Shown: one piece after another, positions 8,684 through 18,286 of the stretch
Numbering within the stretch: position 1 is the stretch's first letter
Layout: each line of letters opens with the position of its first letter
NCBI GenBank assembly: GCA_030539035.1
Contig: JAUNSU010000002.1
Location: forward strand, 1 to 64,000
Length of the DNA: 64,000 nt
Reading direction: 5' to 3'
Source of the DNA: Planctomycetia bacterium
GTDB taxonomy: Bacteria > Planctomycetota > Planctomycetia > Pirellulales > Thermoguttaceae
Notes under the pieces: generated by a model
Told to the model about the DNA's origin: nothing
Seen by the model: only the letters and a program-made list of their open reading frames with translations
The model's database searches: none
Translations under genes and position numbers: made by a program

Positions 8684-9952
8684 TTATTTTCTTTGCGGCA
8701 CGGGAACCGGAGCGTCAAGGACAACAGGAAGAGAGATCTGCCGCCGATTGCGAATGATATCGAGATTGACCGTATCGCCCGGCCGGTGCTCTTCAATCGC
8801 GGTAATGAATTCATCGGCGGTTTTCACCTTTTGCCCGTTGACTCCGATAATGAGATCGAATCCTCTTTTCGGCTTAACGAGCTTTTCCATCTGATATTCC
8901 ATTCCGTTCTGTTCGATGGTCGCGATCACTACTTTTTGTCCTTGCAAACCGGCCTTGTCCGCAGCGCCGCCGTTGTCGATCAGAACAGGAACCAGTCCGT
9001 TTTCGGTTTCGGTTACCTGAATAATTCCGATATCGCCCCGAACGACTTTTCCCTGTTCAAGCAGGATTCGGCCGATTCGCGCGATAGTGTTGGAAGGAAT
9101 GGAGAATCCGACGCCGGAATTTTCGCCGACCCGACTTGCGATTGCGGTATTCATTCCAATCAAACGTCCCCGGCTGTCGAAGAGCGGTCCGCCCGAATTG
9201 CCGGGATTAATCGCCGCGTCGACCTGAATCACGCCCTTGATCTGTCGAAATTGATTCGGACTCGCAATGGTTCGATTTAAATTGGAAATGATTCCCCGGG
9301 TCATCGTTCGATCATGTCCGAACGGATTTCCAATGGCGTAAACAAGCTGGCCAACGAGGAGCCGGGAAGAATCACCCAACTCGACCGGAACGAGCAATTC
9401 TTTCGGCGCATCAATCTTCAGAAGAGCGATATCCGTATTCGGATCCGCCCCGATCAATTTGGCCTGATAGCTCTCCCCATTATAAAGGGTTACCGATACC
9501 CCGTTTGCTTTTTCGATCACATGATAGTTTGTGAGAATGATCCCCTGATCGCTGAAAACGATCCCGCTTCCGCGTCCTTCGGCCTCTTCCTGGAACATGA
9601 AATGCGCTTCGCGGACAAAAACCGTTTCGATATTAACGACACTTCGATTATGCTTTTCATAAATCTGAATCGATACCCTTTCTTCCGGAAGAAGTTCGTC
9701 GTATCGTTCCTGAAGAAGTTGAGTTGTCGTTTGAATCGACGCCTTTTCATTGATTCTCGGCTTGAGCGGAACGGTCGTCGACGGTGTATTTCCCGGAAGA
9801 GCAGGAGCACCGACAAGCGGCTTCAGTCCGGTATCCCCCAGCTGGGCCGATACGTCCTTGCCCGTAATCGGCAAAAGAAGACAGACCACCCCCAAAGTGC
9901 AAAGACTGCCAAGAAGCCCGGTTCCAAGGTAGGCGTAAAAATTGTTCTTCAT
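8684..9952 (-). CDS. HtrA/DegP-type trypsin-like serine protease with PDZ domain
   Basis: The protein has 422 residues. Residues 8-28 form an uncleaved-looking membrane anchor. The protease domain carries the catalytic triad H144 (TNYHVIEKA), D174 (PNTDIALLKID) and S253 (NPGNSGGPL). One C-terminal PDZ domain follows from about residue 315 (VTETENGLVPVLIDNGGAADKAG in two parts; then VNGQKVKTADEFITAI). It would act on the outer face of the inner membrane as a protein quality-control protease. The single PDZ and membrane anchor make it DegS-like in layout. AGGAG lies 11 nt before the ATG. Repeat R2 copy b follows the stop. Confidence 0.93.
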   Translation of the reverse strand: MKNNFYAYLGTGLLGSLCTLGVVCLLLPITGKDVSAQLGDTGLKPLVGAPALPGNTPSTTVPLKPRINEKASIQTTTQLLQERYDELLPEERVSIQIYEKHNRSVVNIETVFVREAHFMFQEEAEGRGSGIVFSDQGIILTNYHVIEKANGVSVTLYNGESYQAKLIGADPNTDIALLKIDAPKELLVPVELGDSSRLLVGQLVYAIGNPFGHDRTMTRGIISNLNRTIASPNQFRQIKGVIQVDAAINPGNSGGPLFDSRGRLIGMNTAIASRVGENSGVGFSIPSNTIARIGRILLEQGKVVRGDIGIIQVTETENGLVPVLIDNGGAADKAGLQGQKVVIATIEQNGMEYQMEKLVKPKRGFDLIIGVNGQKVKTADEFITAIEEHRPGDTVNLDIIRNRRQISLPVVLDAPVPVPQRK

Positions 9953-10182
9953 TCTTCAATCGACTCCTATTATATATTGACCTCTGTTTTCGGTTTTACC
10001 TGATCCGTTCCGGCTCGATGGACTCCAGAACGTTAAAACTTCTATAATTATAGAGTCCCTCTCTCAAAAAGTAAAGAGAAAACATCTCCGGAAATCGGAA
10101 TTTATTTTATGAAAAGCCGTTTCATTTCCAGAAAAAAGATCACGATCTTTCCAAAAAAGGACTATTCTTTTAAAAATCGCTA

Positions 10183-10211
10183 TTGACGCAGATTCTTTTT
10201 TTATGTAAATT
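10183..10211 (+). promoter_or_regulatory. Sigma-70 type promoter for etfB-etfA-acd
   Basis: TTGACG (10183-10188) and TAAATT (10206-10211) are separated by 17 nt, 71 nt before the etfB start. It is the best match in the 330-bp gap between the divergent htrA and etfB genes. Confidence 0.5.
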
Positions 10212-10282
10212 TCACTTAAATTTCGTAGTTTATAAATAAACCGTTTTGAACAATAATATAGGTTAAATAGGAGATATAAGAA

Positions 10283-11149
10283 GTGTCTTATCATTCTATA
10301 GTGTTGGTAAAGCAGGTCCCGGATACATCCAATATTACCGGGGAAGCGATGAAAGAGGACGGAACGATCAATCGAGCGGCCCTTCCGGCGATATTTAATC
10401 CGGACGATCTTCACGCGCTGGAAGCGGCGCTTGAGATCAAGCAGAAATACGGGGGAACGGTAACCGTTCTCACGATGGGGCTTCCGAAAGCGGCGGATAT
10501 TCTTCGGGAATGTCTGTATCGGGGGGCGGATCGGGCCATTTTGATCACCGACCGGCGCGCGGCCGCAAGCGATACTTTGGCAACGAGCTATATATTGGCT
10601 CAAGCGGTGAAAACCGTTGGCAATTATGATTTTGTCTTTTGCGGACGACAGGCGATTGACGGTGATACCGCTCAGGTTGGTCCTCAATGCGCGGAAAAGC
10701 TGGGAGTACCACAGGTTACCTATCTTGAAAGTATTATCGATATTACCGACGGTAAAGCGACATTGAAACGGAATATCGGAAACGGATGGGAAGTGGTCCG
10801 CGTGAAATTGCCGGCTCTGATTACCGTAATTGAATCGGCAAACGATCCCCGTCCCTGCGCCGCGAAAAAAATGATGAAGAACAAGCATAAACGGGTCCCT
10901 CTCGAAATTGCCGGAGAGGATGCCGCCGCCAAAATGGATCTTTTAAAGCAGTCCGGCGATCTTCTGGAACAATGGAATCTCGACGATATTCACGCGGATC
11001 TTGATCGGTGCGGCTTGGCCGGATCTCCGACAAAGGTCTTCCGAATTCAGTCGATCGTTCTGAAAAAAGAAGGATACAAACAGGTCGATCCGAACGAAGA
11101 AGGAATTACCGGACTGGTTCATGAACTTATTGTTGATAAAACTTTGTAA
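10283..11149 (+). CDS. etfB: Electron transfer flavoprotein, beta subunit
   Basis: The protein has 288 residues and starts at GTG behind GGAGATATAAGAA. Conserved EtfB segments are SIVLVKQVPDT at the N-terminus, NPDDLHALEAALEIK, VLTMGLPKAADILRECLYRG, FVFCGRQAIDGDTAQVGPQ (the adenine-nucleotide site region) and LPALITVIESANDPR, which corresponds to the recognition loop. Together with EtfA it carries electrons from acyl-CoA dehydrogenases, or bifurcates them. It is the first gene of a three-gene operon that ends with an acyl-CoA dehydrogenase, which is likely its electron donor. Confidence 0.95.
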   Translation: MSYHSIVLVKQVPDTSNITGEAMKEDGTINRAALPAIFNPDDLHALEAALEIKQKYGGTVTVLTMGLPKAADILRECLYRGADRAILITDRRAAASDTLATSYILAQAVKTVGNYDFVFCGRQAIDGDTAQVGPQCAEKLGVPQVTYLESIIDITDGKATLKRNIGNGWEVVRVKLPALITVIESANDPRPCAAKKMMKNKHKRVPLEIAGEDAAAKMDLLKQSGDLLEQWNLDDIHADLDRCGLAGSPTKVFRIQSIVLKKEGYKQVDPNEEGITGLVHELIVDKTL

Positions 11150-11228
11150 GGAATGAAATACTTTTGCCGATTTTCTTTCAGAAAGGAAAATTGGAGAACT
11201 CTGTTAAAGATATGATAATGAGGATAAG

Positions 11229-12257
11229 ATGATAGAAAAGAATCCGAAGGGAGAAGTATGGATCTTTGCCGAACAGGAAGACGGAAAGATCCAGGATGTC
11301 GTTCTTGAGCTTTGCGGAAAGGCACGCGATCTTGCGGATCGGCTTGGCGTTCCCGCCGGTGCAGTCCTTCCCGGATATCAGGTCGAAAAACTGGCTTCTG
11401 TCCTGATCTCTTACGGGATCGACAAAGTTTATACGGTGGATGATCCCAAGCTGAAGAATTTTACGAGTGCTCCTTATGCGCACGCGATGGTCAAGATGAT
11501 CGAAAAACACCGTCCGCAGATCGTTCTTTACGGAGCGACAAATCTCGGACGGGATCTTGCGCCGCGTATTGCGTCGGAGACCCGATCCGGAATGACCGCC
11601 GACTGCACCGATCTTCAGATCGATGATGTTCCGGACGGAAAAACCGGTGTTGTCCATAAAGATCTTTTACTTCAGATCCGGCCCGCATTCGGCGGAAATA
11701 TTATTGCGACCATTGTCAATCCGGAACGATGGCCGCAAATGGCAACCGTCCGCGAAGGCGTGATCGCGCTTCGTGATCCTGATCCGGCCCGTAAGGGGGA
11801 GATCGTGCGGGAATCTGTTCCCATCGACGATATTCTTATGGCCGTTGAAATTATTGAACGGCATGTTGAGGAGCGCCGATTGAATCTTAAAGGAGCCCGA
11901 ATCATTGTTGCCGGAGGCGCCGGAGTCGGAAGCAAAGAGAATTTCAATCAGATCTTTGATCTTGCCGGCGTTCTCGGCGGTGCTGTCGGCGCGAGCCGGG
12001 CCGCAGTGGACGGCGGATTCGCCGGACATGAACATCAGATCGGACAGACAGGAACCACCGTTCGGCCCGCCCTTTATATTGCCTGCGGGATCAGCGGAGC
12101 GGTTCAGCATCGCGCCGGAATGGAAGAATCCGCGAAGATCATTGCGATCAACAGTGATCCGAACGCGCCGATTTTCTCCATTGCCCATTACGGGATCGTG
12201 GGAGATCTGAATCAGGTGATTCCCATGATGATCAAAGCCTTTAAAGCACGCAATTAA
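11229..12257 (+). CDS. etfA: Electron transfer flavoprotein, alpha subunit
   Basis: The protein has 342 residues. The C-terminal FAD-binding domain is well conserved: AGGAGVGSKENF, GASRAAVDGGF, HQIGQTGTTVRP, YIACGISGAVQHRAGM and INSDPNAPIFSIAHYGIVGD. The N-terminal domain carries LYGATNLGRDLAPRIA and TADCTDLQI. It pairs with the EtfB subunit 79 nt upstream, and the acyl-CoA dehydrogenase starts 16 nt downstream. No extra ferredoxin domain is fused. Confidence 0.95.
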   Translation: MIEKNPKGEVWIFAEQEDGKIQDVVLELCGKARDLADRLGVPAGAVLPGYQVEKLASVLISYGIDKVYTVDDPKLKNFTSAPYAHAMVKMIEKHRPQIVLYGATNLGRDLAPRIASETRSGMTADCTDLQIDDVPDGKTGVVHKDLLLQIRPAFGGNIIATIVNPERWPQMATVREGVIALRDPDPARKGEIVRESVPIDDILMAVEIIERHVEERRLNLKGARIIVAGGAGVGSKENFNQIFDLAGVLGGAVGASRAAVDGGFAGHEHQIGQTGTTVRPALYIACGISGAVQHRAGMEESAKIIAINSDPNAPIFSIAHYGIVGDLNQVIPMMIKAFKARN

Positions 12258-12273
12258 GAGAAGAGGAACAGAA

Positions 12274-13998
12274 ATGCCAAATTTTTTCAGGGATAATAAC
12301 GATATAAAATTCCTGCTCGATTATTTCGATCTGAAAGAGATCGCGTCGCTTCAGGAAAGAGAAACGCCCAACGGCGGCGCCGATTATCTTCCGCGTGATA
12401 TTGATGATGTGATCGATAATTATCGGAGCATACTTGATATTACGGGATCGATTGCCGGAGAGACGATTGAGCCCCATTCCGAAAAGGTCGATCAGGAAGG
12501 GAACACGCTGAATGAGAATCAGACCGTTTCCCTTCATCCGTATGTCCAGGCGAATCTGGACCGGCTTGCGCAGGCGGATCTGATGGGATTTACCCTTCCG
12601 CGCAAATACGGCGGATTGAACTGTCCGATTCTGATCTATACGATGGCGACCGAGATCATTGCCCGGGCCGACTGTTCGTTCATGAATATGTTCGGACTTC
12701 AGGGAATCGCGGACACAATTTACGCGTTTGCTTCCGATGAGATCCGGGACGAGTATCTTCCCAAATTCGCGTCGGGCGAGGTAACCGGAGCAATGGTATT
12801 AACCGAACCGGACGCGGGATCCGATCTTCAGGCGGTTCGATTGCTTGCCGATCAGGACGAAAACGGGAACTGGTTCCTCAATGGCGTCAAGCGGTTTATT
12901 ACGAACGGCTGCGGAGAAGTTCTTCTCGTATTGGCGCGAAGCGAGCACAGTATCGCGGACGGCCGCGGATTGAGTCTCTTTATTTGCGATCGCGGTCCAA
13001 CAGTGAAAGTCCGCCATTTGGAATCGAAGCTGGGGATCCATGGATCGCCGACATGCGAACTCGTTTTCAATAATACGCCTTGCCGCCTGATCGGAGAACG
13101 CCAGCGCGGTTTGATCACTTATGTTCTTGCATTGATGAACGGAGCCCGGCTCGGAATCGCGGCCCAATCGCTTGGTGTTGCGGAAGCCGCCGCGCGCTTG
13201 GCCCGGGAATACGCAAAAACCCGTGAGCAGTTCGGAGCGCCGATCGTTCAGCTCCCGCCAGTCGCCGAACTTTGCGCCGATATGCAAATCGATATCGAAG
13301 CGGCGCGCGCGTTGACTTATGAAACGGCCCGTGTCTGCGATCTTGAGAACAATACGAACCGTCTTCTCGAACGAAATGCCGATGCCCTTTCCGATGAAGA
13401 AAAGAAGTTCATGAAGCAGCGGTCGCGGACACTGAAAAAACTGAACGCGATGTTGACTCCGATGAGCAAGTATTTTTGCAGCGAGATGTCGATCAAAGTT
13501 GCGACCGATGCGATTCAGGTTCTCGGCGGAAGCGGATATATGAAAGATTACGCCGCGGAACGATATCTGCGGGATGCCCGTATTACAACCATTTACGAAG
13601 GAACATCCCAGCTCCAGGTTGTCGCCGCCATTCGCGGATTGACGTCCGGTGTTTTTCAATCCTATATCGAAGATTTCGAAAAGAAAGAGTATTCCGGCGA
13701 ACTCCTTGCCTTGAGAGACAAACTCAAGGATATGCGGCTGGAATTGGAACAGACCGTTGTTTTCGCGAAAAATGAGGGAAGCGTCTACATGGATCTTTCC
13801 GCGCGAAAACTCGTTGACGCCGGCATCGCCATTTTGATCGGACATTATCTGCTCGGACAGGCGGCGGTCAATCCGCGAAAAACCAAGGTCGTCAAGTATT
13901 ACATCGAGAAGAATATTCCGAGAATTCGAATGAATTGCGCTGTCGTTCAGTCCGCGAATTCTCAGGCCGTTTCCGATTACGCCGTTTTTGTCGGCTGA
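12274..13998 (+). CDS. Acyl-CoA dehydrogenase
   Basis: The protein has 574 residues, longer than the usual 380 because of a C-terminal extension and an inserted helical stretch near residues 360-395. Family motifs are GAMVLTEPDAGSDLQA (FAD/acyl site), KRFITNG, LGIHGSPTCELVFNNTP, and TIYEGTSQLQ with the likely catalytic base Glu442. GGSGYMKDYAAERYLRDARI is the conserved C-terminal segment. It introduces a 2,3-double bond into an acyl-CoA and passes electrons to the adjacent EtfAB. Chain-length preference cannot be told from the sequence. The gene lies 16 nt after etfA. Confidence 0.93.
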   Translation: MPNFFRDNNDIKFLLDYFDLKEIASLQERETPNGGADYLPRDIDDVIDNYRSILDITGSIAGETIEPHSEKVDQEGNTLNENQTVSLHPYVQANLDRLAQADLMGFTLPRKYGGLNCPILIYTMATEIIARADCSFMNMFGLQGIADTIYAFASDEIRDEYLPKFASGEVTGAMVLTEPDAGSDLQAVRLLADQDENGNWFLNGVKRFITNGCGEVLLVLARSEHSIADGRGLSLFICDRGPTVKVRHLESKLGIHGSPTCELVFNNTPCRLIGERQRGLITYVLALMNGARLGIAAQSLGVAEAAARLAREYAKTREQFGAPIVQLPPVAELCADMQIDIEAARALTYETARVCDLENNTNRLLERNADALSDEEKKFMKQRSRTLKKLNAMLTPMSKYFCSEMSIKVATDAIQVLGGSGYMKDYAAERYLRDARITTIYEGTSQLQVVAAIRGLTSGVFQSYIEDFEKKEYSGELLALRDKLKDMRLELEQTVVFAKNEGSVYMDLSARKLVDAGIAILIGHYLLGQAAVNPRKTKVVKYYIEKNIPRIRMNCAVVQSANSQAVSDYAVFVG

Positions 13999-14052
13999 TC
14001 GCATCTTTTTATAAACGGCGATCTTTTCGGGTTTCCGTAAAAGGAATTTTCA

Positions 14053-14080
14053 GAGCCGGGCAATCATTGATTCCCGGCTC
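14053..14080 (+). terminator. Strong GC hairpin after the etf operon
   Basis: GAGCCGGG (14053-14060) pairs with CCCGGCTC (14073-14080), and the loop carries a further AATCA/TGATT pairing. No U run follows, so it may be a weak terminator or an RNA-stabilising structure between the dehydrogenase and the phosphoesterase gene. Confidence 0.4.
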
Positions 14081-14150
14081 CGGCTCCGCCGCTGATTCTC
14101 TTGACGTGCGGTGCTGATCCCGTTCATCTCTCTCCCCCAATTTCGATTCC

Positions 14151-15380
14151 ATGCTGAAGATCACTGTTTTATATCATATTCTGATGGGATTAACGGTTCT
14201 CTATCTGATTTATTGCTGCCGCCCTCCCCGGTTTGGAATCAAATTCTGTTTCTATTCGTTCACCGGAATTCTGCTCGCGCTGATCTATGCGGTCTTTATC
14301 GGAGATACCGGAGCGTTTGCTTACGAGATCCCGAATCGGCCAAACGGACAGTATACGGTCGCCCCCCTGTTTTCGAATCTCCGTCTTTTTGCGCAAGGGG
14401 TCTTTATCGAAGGAAGTTTATTCCTTTTTGGAAGTTTTCTTCAAATCTATTTTCGGACCGCCGGGAACCGATCGCAAAAATGGAAGAAAGGAGCGATTCC
14501 TTTCTTTTTGGCGATTGCAGCGGTCTTGACCGGAATCGATTCCATGCTGATCGAACCGACCGCTTTGCAGGTAAAAACGACAGTGATCCGGTCGGAAAAG
14601 ATCACAAAGCCGATAAAGATCGCTTTCATCACCGATCCTCAAATGGATTTGGTCGGCAAATACGAGGAACGGGCATTTCAAACGGTAAAAGATCTGAACG
14701 CGGATTTGATCCTGCTCGGCGGAGATTATATTCAGTTTTCCCGAAGCAGTGTTGAAAAGGATCTTACCGTCTATCAGGCTTTTAAGGGAAAGCATGGTAA
14801 AGCACGCGATCTTGGCGGGGAATTGAACGCCCTTTTGCGCAGGATCGATCTGAGTGCTCCGTTGGGCTGCTTCGCGATCGCGGGAAAGAAGTATGAACGC
14901 GAATGGGGAAACGATCTCTTCAAAAACACGAACATAAAAATGATGCCCGATACGAAAACGGTCGAGATCGGAGAGGATCTTCTTTTAACCTGTATTGATC
15001 CGATCACCTGCTGGAAGAATGAAAGAAAAGACTTTTTGACGCCGGATCAAAAGAAGTCGGGCAAATTTCATCTGATTCTCGGACATTGTCCCGACTTTGC
15101 GACGGCGTTTCCGGACGGAGATCTTCTTCTTGCGGGACATACACACGGCGGACAGATCCGGATTCCGTTTTTCGGCGCTTTATTTATCAATACGAGCAAA
15201 CTTCCGCGCCGATACGGATCGGGCCATTCCCGATTAACGGACCCGGAAACCGGAAGGGAAATCGATCTTATTGTAAGCAATGGAACCGGAATGGAGCGCG
15301 GGATGGGGCCCCGTATCCGCTTCTGCTGTCTTCCGGACATCTGGTGCATTGAAATCATTCCGGCAAAGAACCGTGATTAA
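14151..15380 (+). CDS. Membrane-anchored metallophosphoesterase-fold protein with altered metal ligands
   Basis: The protein has 409 residues. Three or four hydrophobic segments (about 5-22, 33-52, 80-101 and 115-130) precede a calcineurin-like domain from about 155. Visible motifs are FITDPQMD (D162, with Q164 where the family has His), LGGDYI (D192), GHCPDF (H312) and AGHTHGG (H330, H332). The GNHD motif is replaced by GKKY (245-248). Overall it resembles YkuE/YaeI-type phosphodiesterases that act on membrane lipids, but two ligand positions are changed, so activity may be lost or different. It is 152 nt after the acyl-CoA dehydrogenase. Confidence 0.8.
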   Translation: MLKITVLYHILMGLTVLYLIYCCRPPRFGIKFCFYSFTGILLALIYAVFIGDTGAFAYEIPNRPNGQYTVAPLFSNLRLFAQGVFIEGSLFLFGSFLQIYFRTAGNRSQKWKKGAIPFFLAIAAVLTGIDSMLIEPTALQVKTTVIRSEKITKPIKIAFITDPQMDLVGKYEERAFQTVKDLNADLILLGGDYIQFSRSSVEKDLTVYQAFKGKHGKARDLGGELNALLRRIDLSAPLGCFAIAGKKYEREWGNDLFKNTNIKMMPDTKTVEIGEDLLLTCIDPITCWKNERKDFLTPDQKKSGKFHLILGHCPDFATAFPDGDLLLAGHTHGGQIRIPFFGALFINTSKLPRRYGSGHSRLTDPETGREIDLIVSNGTGMERGMGPRIRFCCLPDIWCIEIIPAKNRD

Positions 15381-15407
15381 CCCCATCCTTGAAATAAACG
15401 CTTGATC

Positions 15408-16526
15408 TCAGATCCATTTTTCCTTCAGATACCAGTCGGCGGTCTGCTGGAGGCGATCTTGAAGAGAATGGGGGAAAGAGAAATGAAAGGCATCGCAGAT
15501 CTTCTTTTCCGAACAGATCCAGGGGCCGTGAATTGCTTCCACCGCCTTATTCCAGTCAAAGCCGACCTGTTTATGCGTTAATCGCTTCCAGATTTCCTGA
15601 ACCAGCCCGGTTCCGAAGACACCGAGCGGGGGACATTTTACCGTGTGAAGATCTTTCCGGCCAAAGCACCGCCCGAGCATCATTCCGAACTCGGAAAAAA
15701 ACGGAGCTTCCGGGGAAGCGGCAAAATAGATTCCCTTTCCGGAACAGGTTCCCGTCTCCTTGCTTCGATCCAAGCTGTTCGAACGGAGCCGTTCGCCCCG
15801 TTCCGCCGTTCGAATCAACAGTTCCACAAGATCTTCGACATGAATAAAGGAAAACCGGAACGAAAAATAGCCGGGAACAGGGAAGAATCGGGAGTGCGCC
15901 GCCATTTTAAAAAGCGGAACGGAAAGCGGGTCGCCCGGTCCAAAAATATAAGGGGGGCGAACAATACTGATCGGGATCTGATCGGCGAACTTCAAGAGTT
16001 CCTTTTCGCCCGCGATTTTACTCCGTCCGTATGCGGAAAGCGGACGTGGCTCATCCGTTTCCCTGCGTCCGCGGTATTTATAATGATCTTCCCGTTCGGC
16101 ATCGGTGAGAAGGGGATCATCAGGTCGTTTTAACAGACCGGGACCCGCGCCGGCAAGGGAAGAGACAGAAACCAAAGTCGGGGGAAATCCGAAATTTTTG
16201 CCCGTCTCCAGGCAAGCGGCCGCAATACTCCGGCATCCGTCCTGATTGACCTTTAAGAACTCATGATAATTCAAGGCCCTTGTCAACCCGGCGAGATGAA
16301 AAACATACTTTGCGTTCTGAATTCCCAACTCCAGGCTTTGAGGGTAGTTCAAGACCCCTTCGACCAACTCCGCCCCGAGAGCGCGCAGTTTATCGACATT
16401 GGAACTTTTTCGAACCAGACATCGCACATAATATCCTTTTTCGATCAGCCTTTTGGCCAGCCAGTATCCGACAAAGCCGGTTCCTCCGGTAATATAAACC
16501 GAATTTTCTTTATTAATAAATGGCAT
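15408..16526 (-). CDS. NAD-dependent epimerase/dehydratase family protein (extended SDR)
   Basis: The preferred start is ATG 16526, 5 nt after AGGA, giving 372 residues; the open frame above it has no SDR sequence. The N-terminus YITGGTGFVGYWLAKRL is the NAD(P)-binding TGxxGxxG motif, and AYGRSKIAGEKELL is the YxxxK catalytic pair. FHLAGLTRALNYHEFLKVN and IVRPPYIFGPGDP are typical of extended SDRs related to 3-beta-hydroxysteroid dehydrogenase/HpnA-type enzymes. The substrate is unknown. It is divergent from nifU, with a 250-bp shared upstream region. Confidence 0.88.
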   Translation of the reverse strand: MPFINKENSVYITGGTGFVGYWLAKRLIEKGYYVRCLVRKSSNVDKLRALGAELVEGVLNYPQSLELGIQNAKYVFHLAGLTRALNYHEFLKVNQDGCRSIAAACLETGKNFGFPPTLVSVSSLAGAGPGLLKRPDDPLLTDAEREDHYKYRGRRETDEPRPLSAYGRSKIAGEKELLKFADQIPISIVRPPYIFGPGDPLSVPLFKMAAHSRFFPVPGYFSFRFSFIHVEDLVELLIRTAERGERLRSNSLDRSKETGTCSGKGIYFAASPEAPFFSEFGMMLGRCFGRKDLHTVKCPPLGVFGTGLVQEIWKRLTHKQVGFDWNKAVEAIHGPWICSEKKICDAFHFSFPHSLQDRLQQTADWYLKEKWI

Positions 16527-16779
16527 AAAAATCCTGATTTCGTCAATTCTGCAATCAATAAGGTTTTTCTTCACCCCAAAGAATCCATTAAGAGGTCCAT
16601 GATACCCGATTTTTCTGAATGCGTCAATTGAAAAAAGCAAAAGAGGGACACGATCCGGGTAAAAATGAAAAATTTCATGGATTTTTATCTTGTCCCCAAT
16701 CCCAAAATCTTTATTTGGCTTATAATATTGCAGGAATCGGATATATTCACCTGAAATACATTGCAAGGGAGGATCGACA

Positions 16780-17787
16780 ATGGGCTGGGAATACAGCGAA
16801 AAAACCAAACAACTGTTTATGGACGCCGTTCACGGAAAGCCGGGAACACATCTTGGCGAGATCGAAAATCCGGATGGGGTCGGCGAACATGGATCCATCG
16901 CCTGCGGGGACGCGCTTCGGTTTACCTTTCGCGTCGAAAAAAATGAAGATCCGCTCAAAGATGTGATCGTCGAATCGAAATATCTCACGTTCGGCTGCAC
17001 TTCGGCCATCGCGGCATCAGAAGCGCTCTGCTGCATTATCGAAGATCGAAGGATCACGCCGCTGGAAGCATTAAAGATCACCAACGACGATATTGTCGAG
17101 TTTCTCGAAGGTCTTCCCCAGCAGAAGATTCATTGCTCCGTAATGGGCGCGGAAGCACTGGAAGCCGCGGTTTTCGATTGGGCCCGCCGGCGCGGAGTAA
17201 AATTGTCCGAACTCGGTATCGAGTCCCATCTCGAAGAGGAAGAAGAAGGACGAATGGTCTGCAAATGCTTCGGATTGACCGAACCTTATATCAAAAGAAA
17301 GATCAAGGAACTGAACCTGCATACGATTCCCGAAATTACCGGAGCGATCAAGGCCGGCGGCGGTTGCATGAGCTGCCATCATGCGCCGGGCGGACTCCAG
17401 GATATTCTCAATGAAGTATGGGGAACGAAAAAAGCCTCGGATACCGATGCGGCCAAGCCCTCGTTCGTTCCATTGACCGCAATCGATTCCGCCGCGCCCG
17501 CAATTCCGGCTCCTGTTCCGAAAAAAAGCCCCGCTTCCGATAATTCCGGGCTCTCTCCCTATCAGATCTCCAGAAAGATCGAACAGGTCATCGACTCCTA
17601 TATTCGGCCCATGATTCAGAAAGACGGAGGAAATATCGAGATCTTCGATATTAAAGATTTGGTCGTTTACGTCGAGCTTACAGGTGCTTGCGCCGATTGC
17701 GCCAGCGCAACGCAGACATTGAAATTCCTCGTCGAAAATACACTGAAATCCCAAGTCGACGAACGGATCCGAATCGTTCAGGTCTGA
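16780..17787 (+). CDS. nifU: NifU-type Fe-S cluster assembly scaffold
   Basis: The protein has 335 residues with the complete three-domain NifU layout. The IscU-like N-terminal domain carries C42, C73 and C119. The central [2Fe-2S] BFD-like domain has C161, C163, C196 and C199 (MVCKCFG, GGGCMSCH). The C-terminal Nfu domain has C304 and C307 (GACADCASA). It assembles and delivers Fe-S clusters. No cysteine desulfurase lies next to it. A GGGAGGA ribosome site precedes the ATG. The last 10 nt overlap the convergent rnpA gene. Confidence 0.93.
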   Translation: MGWEYSEKTKQLFMDAVHGKPGTHLGEIENPDGVGEHGSIACGDALRFTFRVEKNEDPLKDVIVESKYLTFGCTSAIAASEALCCIIEDRRITPLEALKITNDDIVEFLEGLPQQKIHCSVMGAEALEAAVFDWARRRGVKLSELGIESHLEEEEEGRMVCKCFGLTEPYIKRKIKELNLHTIPEITGAIKAGGGCMSCHHAPGGLQDILNEVWGTKKASDTDAAKPSFVPLTAIDSAAPAIPAPVPKKSPASDNSGLSPYQISRKIEQVIDSYIRPMIQKDGGNIEIFDIKDLVVYVELTGACADCASATQTLKFLVENTLKSQVDERIRIVQV

Positions 17788-18140
17788 GGAATTTTCCGCG
17801 CTTTTTCCGCGGCCCGACGGCAATTCCGCTTCAAGGAGAAAACCACCTCTTCCAGCAATGGGAGAGGTTCTTTTTTTGACGGAATAATAATAAAATCGAA
17901 TCCGGAAGGAAGATCTTCCCGATTCCGTCGAAAAGCTTCCCGAATCAGCCGCTTCCATCGATTTCGGCAAGGAGAATTTCCGACCTTTTTGGAGACCGAC
18001 AGCCCGATCCGCGAATAATCCAAACCGTTGAGATCGGCAAAGACAAGAAAACAATCATCCCCTGCCCGGCATCGCCGCGCATAGACCTTAGCGAAATCCG
18101 ATCGGGTCCGGAGCCGAAAAATCGGGGGGAAAGAAAACAT
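17778..18140 (-). CDS. rnpA: Ribonuclease P protein component
   Basis: The protein has 120 residues. The RNase P signature is RIGLSVSKKVGNSPCRNRWKR continued by LIREAFRRN, and the N-terminal FRLRTRSDFAKVY is also typical. It binds the catalytic RNA for tRNA 5'-end maturation. The usual upstream neighbour rpmH is not present; instead a thioredoxin lipoprotein gene lies 146 nt upstream on the same strand. The 3' end overlaps nifU tail to tail by 10 nt. Confidence 0.92.
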   Translation of the reverse strand: MFSFPPIFRLRTRSDFAKVYARRCRAGDDCFLVFADLNGLDYSRIGLSVSKKVGNSPCRNRWKRLIREAFRRNREDLPSGFDFIIIPSKKEPLPLLEEVVFSLKRNCRRAAEKARKIPQT

Positions 18141-18286
18141 TGTTCATTGTTAATCGTTAAGTGTTCAATCAGCGGGGCAATCCGTACAAAGGCCGATGTT
18201 TCTCATCGACCTCGTGCGATGTTAATCCTGTAAGGACAGGGATTTTGAACCTCGAACGGTTCCGTCTTCCCAAATTTTCCGAAAAA

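Noticed and set aside
10064-10888. Long open frame on the minus strand across the etfB start
   Set aside because: It is antisense to etfB, whose protein has clear family motifs and a ribosome-binding site. The antisense protein has no recognisable fold.
12799-14004. 401-codon open frame antisense to the acyl-CoA dehydrogenase
   Set aside because: A shadow frame caused by codon use in the dehydrogenase gene; no start signal and no family similarity.
16711-16730. Possible sigma-54 promoter upstream of nifU (TGGCTTATAATATTGCAGG)
   Set aside because: The GG to GC distance is 11 nt instead of 10, so it does not meet the strict spacing.
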